Assembly (NCBI GenBank): GCA_965200795.1
Contig: CBDAVB010000019.1
Span: 27,045-91,044 of the forward strand
From: Parashewanella sp965200795
GTDB lineage: Bacteria > Pseudomonadota > Gammaproteobacteria > Enterobacterales > Shewanellaceae
Length of the DNA: 64,000 nt
Reading direction: 5' to 3'
Shown piece by piece: positions 26,568 through 36,500 of this stretch. The position numbers and the translations under genes were made by a program. Positions within the stretch are counted from its first letter, which is position 1; every line of letters begins with the position of its first letter. The notes below the pieces were generated by a model. That model saw only the letters and a program-made list of their open reading frames with translations, did no database searches and had not been told where the DNA came from.

Positions 26568-26719
26568 GAATTCACCCGAACAGTGAACCGCTATACGCTC
26601 ATAAGCCTGCTGAAACCGCTGCCGGATATCGTAACTTCTGCCGGCAGAATAATGACTTAACTCTGAATAATTTTTCTCAGCGCTGATTATTTTTTCGTTC
26701 ATCCGGAACCGGAGTTTTA

Positions 26720-27814
26720 TCAGGCGGGTAACAGTATACGCTGTGCCGCGAGAGAAGCTATGTGCTCGTTATTTTTTTCGCATATTGACTTCAGGGCCGT
26801 AACCTCTTCCTCTGAGGATACATCGCTGTCCGCCAAAGCTAAATGATAACAACTCTGTCTATACTGCCGGATATAATGGTAAGTATGGCCGGCCAGGCGT
26901 AATTGTTCTATTTGCTCCGCAACCTGTTCCAGGCAGCCAAGATCATCATCTAAGGCATGAACGGCCGTAAAGCCGATTCCGCGGTCACTGATGTATTGTT
27001 TTAATCTCGTTCCTTTGTCAGCTGCGATTCTGCGTTCATTAATGTCTTTTATTAAAGCGAGTTTTTTCGGCGGTTCAAGCACCGCCATTCCCTCAGGTAA
27101 AATGACGCCGGCCTGTGCCAGTCTCTTCCGGGGCTGACCGCCGTTTGTCAAAAATATAACTTCGGATTTCGAAGCTTTTCGTTGAATATCATCAAGAAAA
27201 GTCTGAAAGTCAAAGTCAGGCTCTGTTGTCTCAGGTCTGGGTTGATTGCGCTCATCACCGGCGCCTTCCGAGTAAAAACCCAGCACGGGCATATATTTTT
27301 TTTGAGTGTAAATCAGACAAAAATCCACGTCTAAAACAATTAAGGGAACTTCTGTTTTTATGAATCTTGTTATTGTATGAATACTGATGACATTGGGATG
27401 ATGGTGAATGAATGCCCATCGTGTTACTACTTGCTCACACTTTTTAACCGAGATTTTATACTCAGCAAGTTTTACATTCAGTTTACCCGCGACAGCTTCG
27501 GCTTCTTTTAATCCGGGGCTGCTCAGAACCGTTGCGAACCAGGTTAACGCTTTCGTCGGATAAATGCTTGAATTAACAATGCGTTCGCTGAAAAAACTAG
27601 AGTGATAACCTCTGAAATACTCTCCTTCAAATTTCACCATATACTTTTCAGTATTATCAGAACCGTAAAAATGACCGTGTTTATTGACCGCGATCTGTTC
27701 TTGCTCAAAAGCGATGCCGTAGTCAATTACCTTCTTCAGCCCGGGATCGCAGCCGAGGGCAAAAGTTGTTGCCGCGGCTAGACCTGTCGGGGGAGTTTGC
27801 GCTGTCGCCATCAT
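26720..27814 (-). CDS. HAD-like protein, DUF2608-like, candidate effector phosphatase
   Basis: A 364-residue protein whose second half has the haloacid dehalogenase motif order: motif I LIVLDVDFCL (Asp162, Asp164), motif II FLTNGG (Thr223), a motif III candidate DKGTRLKQYI (Lys267) and motif IV ALDDDLG (Asp289-291). This layout resembles DUF2608-type HAD proteins known from intracellular bacteria such as Legionella and Chlamydia. The first 150 residues are not recognised. No signal peptide, and it stands alone. Phosphatase activity and host targeting are inference. A second ATG follows the first immediately. Confidence 0.75.
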   Translation of the reverse strand: MMATAQTPPTGLAAATTFALGCDPGLKKVIDYGIAFEQEQIAVNKHGHFYGSDNTEKYMVKFEGEYFRGYHSSFFSERIVNSSIYPTKALTWFATVLSSPGLKEAEAVAGKLNVKLAEYKISVKKCEQVVTRWAFIHHHPNVISIHTITRFIKTEVPLIVLDVDFCLIYTQKKYMPVLGFYSEGAGDERNQPRPETTEPDFDFQTFLDDIQRKASKSEVIFLTNGGQPRKRLAQAGVILPEGMAVLEPPKKLALIKDINERRIAADKGTRLKQYISDRGIGFTAVHALDDDLGCLEQVAEQIEQLRLAGHTYHYIRQYRQSCYHLALADSDVSSEEEVTALKSICEKNNEHIASLAAQRILLPA

Positions 27815-28004
27815 CTTATCCGGGGTTTCTCGAGCATAAAAACTATTTTAAATATCAGACGATATTTTTTTGCCGCGGGACGCGGGACGTATATTATACG
27901 CCAAACTCGTTCAGATTGTTCTTACATTATTATTGTTAATGTATGACTGAGAGGAATTCTTGCCTTCAAATTTTTGCCTTGTACCTCATTATGATCCCGC
28001 GCCG

Positions 28005-28667
28005 CTATTCTACCGGGAAATTAAAATAAGTATCCGGAAAAGGCTCTCGTATGAGTATGAAGTGCCACCACTCTTCTTTTATCGGTTTAAATCCGTATTT
28101 AACCATTTCATTTTTCAATAGTAACCGGTTGGCTCTTTGCTGGGCCGTTACGGATAATTCACCGGGCCAGGCTTTATGGCCGAAATAATCAAAGCCCGTG
28201 CCCGTATCGAGCGCTTTTCCGGTTTTCAGGTCGACGATGGTGAGATCCACCGCGCTGCCGCGGCTGTTACTCGATTTTTCGGTAATGTAGCCAAGAGCAA
28301 ACAGGTGAGACTTATCCAGAGTGGGATAATGCGCGGCTTTAGTCGTAGTGTCAGCGTTTTTTGACCAGGCCGTGAAAGCGTCGGCAGCACGGGCAGGACG
28401 ATAAGCGTCATATATTTTTAATCCTAAATTCATACTCGCCAGTTCCTTTTGAACGCTCATTAACGCTTTAATGGCCGGTTTGGTAAGGATGCACTTATTT
28501 GAGTGATAGCCCGGGACTTTTTGGCCGGTAAAATTATCTTTCGTGAAGTATTTCAGTTCTACCTTTAAGGACGGAATATGTTTTGAGCAGTAGTCGAAGC
28601 CGCTCGGGAGCGCGGCAAGGCTGTGAAACGAAATTGTCGTCAGTATAAAAAAAAGCCGGGTACGCAT
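28005..28667 (-). CDS. D-alanyl-D-alanine dipeptidase family protein (VanX/DdpX-like, M15D), zinc ligand replaced
   Basis: A 220-residue exported protein with a signal peptide (LFFILTTISFHSLAA, cleavage near residue 19). Family features: YDAYRPARAADAF with the conserved Arg90, SRGSAVDLT with Asp141, GTGFDYFGHKA, and KEEWWHF with Glu199 and His202. The first zinc ligand, His in the family motif SxHSRGSAxDLT, reads Asn134 here (SSNSRGSAVD; codon AAC). Known members cleave D-Ala-D-Ala in the periplasm. With one ligand changed, activity may be lost or the metal site altered. The ATG at 28667 with AGGTG upstream is preferred over a GTG four codons earlier. Confidence 0.85.
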   Translation of the reverse strand: MRTRLFFILTTISFHSLAALPSGFDYCSKHIPSLKVELKYFTKDNFTGQKVPGYHSNKCILTKPAIKALMSVQKELASMNLGLKIYDAYRPARAADAFTAWSKNADTTTKAAHYPTLDKSHLFALGYITEKSSNSRGSAVDLTIVDLKTGKALDTGTGFDYFGHKAWPGELSVTAQQRANRLLLKNEMVKYGFKPIKEEWWHFILIREPFPDTYFNFPVE

Positions 28668-28750
28668 TTTACCGTTCACCTTTTGCGGGTTTTGACTCCT
28701 TGATTCTGAGCGATTTTGAAATAAATTGCATCTATTTCATTTGTTGTCCT

Positions 28751-28780
28751 CAATGCCCTTGTGGAATTATCAGGGCATTG
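28751..28780. other. Hairpin between the VanX-like gene and mreB
   Basis: A perfect 9-bp inverted repeat, CAATGCCCT/AGGGCATTG, with a 12-base loop and no T run on either side. It could be an operator or a weak bidirectional terminator. Confidence 0.5.
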
Positions 28781-29010
28781 ATAAAGTTAGTGCGAAATTT
28801 GCAGAATAGCGTTTTGACCGTTTTACCATCTCCGTTTAACCTTACAAATGTCTGATTTGGTATGTTACGCGCCAATGCTTAATTTTTTATTAAGTATATA
28901 ATTAGTGCGTCGGATATAACGATCGCTCACATTGCTCTGTGTTTGGTTGAGTGACTGCATTTTGGTTAACGGATTTTAATTTTCAGTATCATCGAATACA
29001 GGCAGGATTC

Positions 29011-30063
29011 ATGTTCAAAAAGCTGCGCGGTGTTTTTTCTAACGATCTCTCTATCGATTTGGGAACAGCAAACACTTTAATTTACGTTCGAGAGCAGGGC
29101 ATCGTCTTAAATGAGCCCTCAGTGGTCGCGATACGGGGAGAACGTACCGGCTCTGGCCAGAAGTCGGTTGCAGCGGTAGGTACCGAAGCGAAACAAATGC
29201 TCGGCAGAACCCCCGGTAACATTCAGGCTATCAGGCCGATGAAAGACGGTGTTATCGCGGACTTCTATGTTACCGAAAAAATGTTGCAGCACTTCATCAA
29301 ACAAGTTCATAACAGCAACAGTTTTTTCAGACCAAGCCCCAGAGTTTTAGTTTGCGTGCCGGTCGGCGCCACACAAGTTGAGCGTCGTGCGATTAAAGAG
29401 TCAGCGATGGGCGCGGGCGCGCGTGAAGTTTATCTGATTGAGGAGCCGATGGCGGCGGCAATCGGTGCCGGTTTACCGGTATCTGAAGCGACAGGCTCTA
29501 TGGTGGTTGATATCGGCGGCGGCACCACTGAAGTCGCGATTATCTCGTTAAACGGCGTGGTTTATTCTTCGTCTGTACGCGTCGGCGGTGATAAGTTTGA
29601 TGATGCCATCATTAATTATGTTCGCCGTAATTACGGCAGCCTGATCGGCGAGGCGACGGCCGAACGCATCAAACATACTATCGGCACCGCCTATCCGGGT
29701 GACGAAGTACTTGAAATTGAAGTACGCGGCCGTAACCTGGCTGAAGGTGTCCCGAGAAGCTTTACGCTTAACAGCAATGAAATTTTAGAGGCGTTACAAG
29801 AACCGCTGACGGGTATTGTAAGCGCGGTAATGGTGGCGTTAGAGCAATCTCCGCCGGAACTGGCCTCAGATATTTCAGAGCGCGGCATGGTGTTAACCGG
29901 CGGCGGCGCGTTACTGCGTGATCTGGACAGATTATTAATGCAGGAAACAGGCATTCCTGTGGTCGTGGCGGAAGATCCGCTCACTTGTGTCGCTCGCGGC
30001 GGCGGTAAAGCGCTGGAAATGATCGATATGCACGGCGGCGATCTGTTCTCTGAAGACAGTTAA
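29011..30063 (+). CDS. mreB: Rod shape-determining protein MreB
   Basis: A 350-residue bacterial actin. Phosphate loops are visible as SIDLGTANTLIYV near the start and VVDIGGGTTEVAIIS near residue 165, with TGGGALLRDLD near 295. It forms membrane-associated filaments that position lateral cell-wall synthesis. It is the first gene of mreB-mreC-mreD, followed by maf and rng in the order common in gammaproteobacteria. The family start MFKKLRGVFSNDLSIDLG at 29011 with AGGA upstream is preferred over a start 20 codons earlier. The preceding 330-bp gap probably carries the operon promoter. Confidence 0.97.
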   Translation: MFKKLRGVFSNDLSIDLGTANTLIYVREQGIVLNEPSVVAIRGERTGSGQKSVAAVGTEAKQMLGRTPGNIQAIRPMKDGVIADFYVTEKMLQHFIKQVHNSNSFFRPSPRVLVCVPVGATQVERRAIKESAMGAGAREVYLIEEPMAAAIGAGLPVSEATGSMVVDIGGGTTEVAIISLNGVVYSSSVRVGGDKFDDAIINYVRRNYGSLIGEATAERIKHTIGTAYPGDEVLEIEVRGRNLAEGVPRSFTLNSNEILEALQEPLTGIVSAVMVALEQSPPELASDISERGMVLTGGGALLRDLDRLLMQETGIPVVVAEDPLTCVARGGGKALEMIDMHGGDLFSEDS

Positions 30064-30103
30064 CACAATTGGATTGCTGGCAGCGTAATGCCGACGTTCA
30101 CTT

Positions 30104-30955
30104 ATGAAGCCTATTTTTGTTCGTGGAATCTCTCATCAAACACGACTGCTTGTAGCCGTCGTGTTGTCGATCATACTGATCGGTTCTGATCATATGTTAG
30201 AGCCGTTCAGAAACTCGGTTTCAACACTACTTACGCCTTTGCAATACCTCGCCGGTGTTCCGGGGCGGATTCTGGATTATTCGGCTGAAAGCATCGCTAC
30301 CCGTGAAATGCTTGAGAAGCAAAACAAACAGCTTTTACGGCAACAGTTAATGATGAGTGAGCGTTTACAGCGTTTTGAGCACCTGTATCAGGAAAATGAA
30401 CGTCTGAGAACATTACTCAAATCGCCGGTTCGCGCGGATACTCAGAAAAAGGTCGCTGAGGTGATAGAAGTCGCCAATGATCCTTTTCATCAATATGTCG
30501 TGCTCAACAGCGGAACCGATGACGGCGTATTTGTCGGACAACCCGTCATTGACGGGCAGGGGGTGGTCGGCCAGGTGGTACAGGTGAATAAATTTACCAG
30601 CCGGGTACTTCTGCTTTCAGATATGACTCACGGTTTGCCGGTAAGGATCACCCGCAATGATGTGCGTCTGATCGCCAGCGGCACGGGGGAGCTTGATGTG
30701 ATTGAGCTTAAGCATGTCGCGAAAAGTACCGATGTCCGTGTCGGTGACCTGCTGGTTACCTCCGGATTAGGTCACCGCTTTCCTGAGGGTTACCCTGTGG
30801 CCAGGGTAACAAAAGTGATTAAAGACGCCGGACAGACTTACGCGCAGGTTCTGGCACAGCCGTTAGCGGCGTTAGATCGAATTCGTTACGTGTTATTAAT
30901 CTGGCCTGATCACGGGGCGACGTCACAGAAGACAACCAAGGAGCGGGAATCATGA
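30104..30955 (+). CDS. mreC: Rod shape-determining protein MreC
   Basis: A 283-residue elongasome protein. One membrane segment near residues 13-31 (LLVAVVLSIILIGSD) is followed by a coiled coil (about 68-103) and the periplasmic beta-barrel core (VVLNSGTDDGVFVGQPVID, GDLLVTSGLGHRFPEGYPVA). It links MreB to the periplasmic wall-synthesis machinery. It lies 40 bp after mreB, and its end overlaps the mreD start by four bases. Confidence 0.95.
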   Translation: MKPIFVRGISHQTRLLVAVVLSIILIGSDHMLEPFRNSVSTLLTPLQYLAGVPGRILDYSAESIATREMLEKQNKQLLRQQLMMSERLQRFEHLYQENERLRTLLKSPVRADTQKKVAEVIEVANDPFHQYVVLNSGTDDGVFVGQPVIDGQGVVGQVVQVNKFTSRVLLLSDMTHGLPVRITRNDVRLIASGTGELDVIELKHVAKSTDVRVGDLLVTSGLGHRFPEGYPVARVTKVIKDAGQTYAQVLAQPLAALDRIRYVLLIWPDHGATSQKTTKERES

Positions 30956-31440
30956 TATATGCCTCGGCAACCGGACGGTTATTCGCGTGGCTGACCTTTT
31001 TGGTCGCGACGGTACTACAGCTGATGCCTTTACCTGAGGTTATCGAGCGATGGCGTCCTGACTGGTTATTGCTGATTATGATTTGCTGGGCGCTGCATCG
31101 TCCGCACCGTTACGGTGTTTTAACGGCGTTTGTACTCGGGGTGCTGCTTGATGTGCTGCTGGGCGCAACCCTCGGAATCCGGGCTTTGGCGTTTTCGGTT
31201 TGTATTTATCTGGTGCTGTTTTATCAGCAGCGTTTGATCAACTACCCGAGATGGCAGCAGGCCTTGGTGGTGATGGCGATTATGATAATTTACCACTTAA
31301 TTGTATTCTGGGTAGAGTTTATTCTTGGTAATGCGGAATTTGACCTTTCTTTGTTTTATCCCGCGTTTATCGGCGTGATTTTCTGGCCTTGGGCCTATTG
31401 GATGATCCGCCGTATCGCACTGAAATATAAAGTGAATTGA
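30952..31440 (+). CDS. mreD: Rod shape-determining protein MreD
   Basis: A 162-residue polytopic inner-membrane protein with about five hydrophobic segments and the MreD-like pattern RPDWLLLIMICWALHRPHRYG followed by FVLGVLLDVLLGATLG. It overlaps mreC by ATGA, showing translational coupling, and is followed one base later by maf. Confidence 0.93.
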   Translation: MIYASATGRLFAWLTFLVATVLQLMPLPEVIERWRPDWLLLIMICWALHRPHRYGVLTAFVLGVLLDVLLGATLGIRALAFSVCIYLVLFYQQRLINYPRWQQALVVMAIMIIYHLIVFWVEFILGNAEFDLSLFYPAFIGVIFWPWAYWMIRRIALKYKVN

Positions 31441-31441
31441 T

Positions 31442-32017
31442 ATGAATTTAGTTTTAGCCTCCGCGTCACCCAGACGTAAAGAATTACTGGGGCAATTACT
31501 GCGACTTGACAAAGGCCGGATCTTTAAGTGCGTATCGCCTGACATAGATGAGTCTCAATTTGATAATGAATCTGCCGCTGTTTTCGTAAAACGCTTAGCG
31601 CTGGAAAAAGCCGAAGAAGGGTTCAGACAAGTCGCCGAGGCCGACGCGGTGGTCATCGGCTCCGACACCATAGTGGTGCTGGGTGAGTCTGTTCTCGGTA
31701 AGCCGTGCAGCCGTGAGCACGCGGTCGAGATGTTAAGCCAGTTGTCAGGCCGGAGCCATAAAGTCATGACGGCGGTGGCGGTGGTCACTGAAGGTAAACG
31801 GCAGGTTGAACTGGTTGAGACAAAAGTCACCTTTGTAAATTTAACGCCGCAGGATATCGCGGCGTATGCGGATACATCGGAGCCGATGGATAAAGCGGGC
31901 GCCTACGGTATTCAAGGTACCGGCGGCGCGTTTGTCGGGTCTATTGAAGGTGATTATTCAGCTGTGGTAGGTTTGCCGATGTCCGCGACAAGAAATTTAT
32001 TAAAAGCTTTCGGCTAG
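31442..32017 (+). CDS. maf: Maf family nucleoside triphosphate pyrophosphatase
   Basis: A 191-residue Maf/HAM1-fold enzyme. Motifs are LASASPRRKELL at the N-terminus, GSDTIVVL and LGKPCSREHAVEML in the middle, and DKAGAYGIQGTGG followed by FVGSIEGDYSAVVGLP toward the end. The position between mreD and rng matches YhdE-type Maf, which hydrolyses dTTP/UTP and modified pyrimidine nucleotides. It starts one base after the mreD stop. Confidence 0.93.
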   Translation: MNLVLASASPRRKELLGQLLRLDKGRIFKCVSPDIDESQFDNESAAVFVKRLALEKAEEGFRQVAEADAVVIGSDTIVVLGESVLGKPCSREHAVEMLSQLSGRSHKVMTAVAVVTEGKRQVELVETKVTFVNLTPQDIAAYADTSEPMDKAGAYGIQGTGGAFVGSIEGDYSAVVGLPMSATRNLLKAFG

Positions 32018-32035
32018 AAAGCTGAGGCGGTTTAC

Positions 32036-33535
32036 ATGAACCAGAGCGAAAAACAGAAAGCGACAGGCAAAGTGGGCTCGGAACTGCTCATAAACGTTAC
32101 TCCGACTGAGGCAAGGGTCGCTTTAGTTGAGCACGGTTGCTTACAAGAGGTTCATATTGAGCGCCGGATGAAACGCGGTTTAGTGGGCAATATCTATAAA
32201 GGCAAAATCAGCCGGGTTCTTCCGGGGATGCAGGCGGCTTTTGTGGATATCGGTTTAGACAAGGCCGCTTTTCTTCATGCTTCTGATATTGTCCCCCACA
32301 CTGAGTGTGTCGGCGAACACGAAAAAGGCAATTTTGTCGTTCGTGATATCGCTGAGCTGGTCAGGCAGGGGCAGTACATTATGGTGCAGGTGGTGAAAGA
32401 TCCGCTGGGTACCAAAGGGGCGAGATTAACCACGGACATCACCTTACCTTCCCGTTATCTGGTGTTTATGCCGGGCGCCAGTCATATGGGGGTCTCGCAG
32501 CGGATTGAGGAAAAAGAGCGGGATCGCCTGAAAGCCATTGCCGGACCTTTTGTCGATCAGGACGGCGGCTTTATCATTCGCACCGCCGCGGAAGGTGTCG
32601 GCGAAGATGAGATAAAGCAGGACGCCGGTTTTTTAAGACGGGTCTGGGGTAAAGTGACTGAACGCCGCCGCCGCAAAGGGCCGTGTTTATTGTATCAGGA
32701 TTTACCCCTGCAGGTTCGCGTCGTGCGGGATTTTGCCGGAGCTTATCTTGACCGGGTGCAGGTGGATTCACTGACGACTTTCCGTGAGCTCAGCCAGTTC
32801 GCGGAAGAATTCATGCCTGAAATCGCCGACAAAATTGAGCGTTTCACGGGACCGTCGCCGATTTTTGAACTTTACGATATTGAAAATGAAATTCAGCGGG
32901 CCTTAGAGCGTAAAGTTGAGTTAAAGTCCGGCGGCTATCTTATCATAGATCAAACCGAGGCCATGACAACGATTGATATCAATACCGGTGCTTTTGTCGG
33001 TCACCGCAATCTTGAGGAGACTATTTTCAACACCAATCTTGAGGCGACTCATGCCGTTGCCAGACAGCTGAGATTACGCAATCTCGGCGGCATTATCATT
33101 ATCGACTTTATCGATATGCTTAATGAGGAGCATAAGCGGCGGGTATTATCGAGCCTGAATAAATCACTGGAAGATGATCGGGTTAAAACCGGAGTCAGTG
33201 ATTTCTCCGGTCTCGGCCTGGTTGAGATGACCCGCAAACGTACCCGTGAAAGTCTTGAGCATGTGCTTTGTGAAGAATGTCCGGTGTGCAACGGCGCGGG
33301 CAGCATGAAGACGGTGGAAACCGTATCTTACGAAATTTTCCGTGAGGTGATTCGTCTGCAACGCGCTTATAACGCGGATGAATTTATTCTCTACTGCTCA
33401 CCCGCGGTATATAACAGCCTTACCGGCGATGACAGCCACTTGGTGGCTGAGCTTGAAGTTTATCTGGATAAGCGTATTCGTATTCAGAATGAGCCGATGT
33501 ACGCCCAGAACAAATACGATGTGGTGATGATCTAG
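32036..33535 (+). CDS. rng: Ribonuclease G
   Basis: A 499-residue RNase E/G-type endoribonuclease. The S1 domain occupies about residues 35-135 (IYKGKISRVLPGMQAAFVDIG). The catalytic aspartates lie in TTIDINTGAFVG and IIIDFIDM, and the zinc-link cysteines in CEECPVCNGAG. It lacks the long C-terminal scaffold of RNase E and has the length of RNase G, which matures the 16S rRNA 5' end. It belongs to the mre-maf-rng run and its stop overlaps the next start (TAGTG). Confidence 0.96.
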   Translation: MNQSEKQKATGKVGSELLINVTPTEARVALVEHGCLQEVHIERRMKRGLVGNIYKGKISRVLPGMQAAFVDIGLDKAAFLHASDIVPHTECVGEHEKGNFVVRDIAELVRQGQYIMVQVVKDPLGTKGARLTTDITLPSRYLVFMPGASHMGVSQRIEEKERDRLKAIAGPFVDQDGGFIIRTAAEGVGEDEIKQDAGFLRRVWGKVTERRRRKGPCLLYQDLPLQVRVVRDFAGAYLDRVQVDSLTTFRELSQFAEEFMPEIADKIERFTGPSPIFELYDIENEIQRALERKVELKSGGYLIIDQTEAMTTIDINTGAFVGHRNLEETIFNTNLEATHAVARQLRLRNLGGIIIIDFIDMLNEEHKRRVLSSLNKSLEDDRVKTGVSDFSGLGLVEMTRKRTRESLEHVLCEECPVCNGAGSMKTVETVSYEIFREVIRLQRAYNADEFILYCSPAVYNSLTGDDSHLVAELEVYLDKRIRIQNEPMYAQNKYDVVMI

Positions 33536-36500
33536 TGCGAAACGCTTTCAGCTTCTCAAAACTAGGACGGTTTTGCCGCAAGGCGCTGGTAGCGTTTCTG
33601 GTGTTATTTGCGTTGACGGTAAGTTTGATCCGGGGGTTACTGCCGCATTTGGATAACGCGCGTCAGGAGCTGATTGCCTTTGTTGACTCTCAATACCGTA
33701 TCAAAGCCGAAGCCGGTGAAATATCGGCTCGGTGGCGGGCGTTCGGGCCCGTTGTCACGATTGATAATTTAAACCTTCCGGAGCAGAGCCGTTTACCCGT
33801 CGCGCTGAATCTGCGGCAGGTTCAGTTTAAGATCGATTTCTGGCGGACCTTACTGACTTTATCGCCCCGCGTTGAAAATGTAACGGTTGACGGCGTTAAA
33901 CTTGAGCTTGATCTGGATAAGCTCACCTCCTCTTCATCCGCCGCCGTGACGCGCTCCGCGGGCGACGCGACGCAAGCGCTGGACTGGTTATACCGGCTTT
34001 TGTTAGCGCAGCTCAAACAGTATTCATTGTCCAATATTGAAATTAAGTTAAACAGCCGGCATCACGATTATAAGCCGTTGTTGCTGAATAATTTTTACTG
34101 GCGAAACCGGGGCGGGCTCCATCAGGGACAGGGACAGCTGATGCTGGATAACAGTAAAGCCTCGCGAGAATATCTTGAATTAAAATTTAAACTTACCGGT
34201 GACGGACACGACCCGGATACCCTTAAAGGCCGGGCTTACGCGGCGGCGAACTCATTAGATCTCGGTTTATGGAGCGCCCGCCACAAGGCGATGAACAAAG
34301 ACGTCAACGCGCCGCATATTCAGGGGGTCGTCAACCTGCGGGCATGGGCGGATTTTTCAAATCGTAACTGGCAGTCCGCGCTGGTGAGTTTTAGCCCGAG
34401 CCGGATGCAGTGGAGTCTGGATAATCATCAGCAAAAATTTGAAATTAATAAGGGCATGCTGTCCTGGCGGCGTTTCGGGTCAGGCGAATGGCAAGTACGC
34501 AGCCGGGATTTTGAATTGATCAGTAACGGCAAACCCTGGGGGGATTTTTACATCAGCGCCGACTACAGCGGCGGGCGGTTTCGCGCGGCGCTCTGTGAGC
34601 TGAACGTCGGCTTACTGGAGCCTTTATTACCGCTTTATCCTCTGCTTGATGAGCATACTCTCAGTCAGTGGCATTCGTTATCACCGTCCGGGCATATTGG
34701 TCCGGTAAAATTACGTTACGCCGGGGCGGACGGACTTAGTATCAGCTCAGGCATTTCCCGGCTCGCGTGGAAAGCCTTCAGCGGCATTCCCGGAAGCGGG
34801 GCCGTCAACGCCGATATTGAGTTGCGTAATGACAAATTAACCGCTGAGTTACCGGGTCAGAATTACCGGTTAGATTTCGGAAATCTGTTTGTAAAGCCGC
34901 TTCATTTTGCCGGAGAACCAATCAGGGTCAGTTTCGATTTTTCACGGCGGCGTTTGAGCGTGCCGCGCCTGAGATTAAGTAACGCTGATCTGGGGATTAA
35001 CGCCTCGGCGTCATTGGATTTTAATCAAAAGGTGAGTATGGCTCTGGCGGCGGAACTGCGTATCAGTGACGTGACTCAAGCGCATTTATACTTTCCCGTT
35101 AAGGCGATGGGTCATGACTTAAGTAATTACTTAGCGTCAGCCTTAAAAGCAGGGGAAATCCCGCGGGCGAATCTGGTCTGGAACGGTAATTTTGCTGACT
35201 TTCCGTATCAGGGGCGTGAGGGGATTTTTCAGGCCGGCTTTAATATTCAGAAAGGACGTTTCCGGTTCCGGCCCGACTGGCCCGCGGTCACTGAGCTGAA
35301 TTTAGACGCGCTGTTTCAGAATGAGCGGATGGATCTGCGGGTCAACAAGGGTAACTTAGCGCAGGTTAAAGCCGACGGCGCTCACGTGTTTATTCCGTCG
35401 CTCGACGCCGGAGCCGAGCTCGGGGTGCGGGCGGATTTACATACCGAAGCTGAGGACGCGACTGAGGTTTTACAATCCTCCGCGTTATCTGACTCGGCGG
35501 GTGAGGTGCTCAAAGCGGTTCAGGTTCACGGGCCTGTTAAGGGGAAACTGGATTTAACCATTCCTCTGTACGAAGGCGGTAAAGCCAGCGTGCGCGGTCA
35601 GGTCGAACTCAATAATAACGATGTATACGTGTCTAACCCCGGTATTGATTTAGCTCAGGTTACCGGCGGGGTGCGCTTTCATAATGATGTTATTGAAGGT
35701 GATAACATCATGGCGCGGCTGTTTGATCAGCCTCTGCAAGTTAGCTTTGACTCCGGGTCAACGCGCTCCGGCGGCAGATTATCGGCGGCGCTCAGCGGAC
35801 AATGGGATTTAGACAGGCTGCCCGCTGCATTAAATAATCCGCTGCGGACTTATTATCACGGTCACGCTGATTGGTGGGGTAAGCTGAAAATCGTGTTTAA
35901 TGACGGCGGATACAGTTTACAGGCTGACGTTCAGTCTGATCTGCTCGGAACGGGGCTTGATCTTCCTGACGGTTTTTCAAAGACCCCGGAGCAGAAACGC
36001 AAGTTACAGGCGGAGCTGATCAGTGATAACACTAACGCCGCCCTCGGGATCAGACTGGGTGATCAGTTTGAGTTCCGGGGGCGGTTTGATCCTTTCACCG
36101 ATAAACGATTGCGGTCCTACAGCATTATGATCGGGCGTTTATTTAGACCCGGCGATCAGTTACGGGCGCGAAACGGCCAGCTGAATATGGACGCCGGCCA
36201 CGCCAGGTTAAGTGACTGGCTGCCGATATTAGAGCGTTTCTCAAAAGGCGCGGCTCAGTCTGAGCCGTCATCCGATAACTCACGGAGTCCTGAAGCTGAT
36301 TTTTTTCCGCCCCTCACTCATCTGGCCGTCAGCGCCGGAGAACTCGATGTCTTCGGACAACCGTTAAAGCAATTATCGGTCTCGGGCAGAAAAGCGGATA
36401 ACACGTGGCGGCTGGAGGCCGACTCTGACGCGTTTAAAGGAGAGATTGATTTTTATCCGGACTGGGAACGGCAAGGGATAAAAATTACCGCGGATAAACT

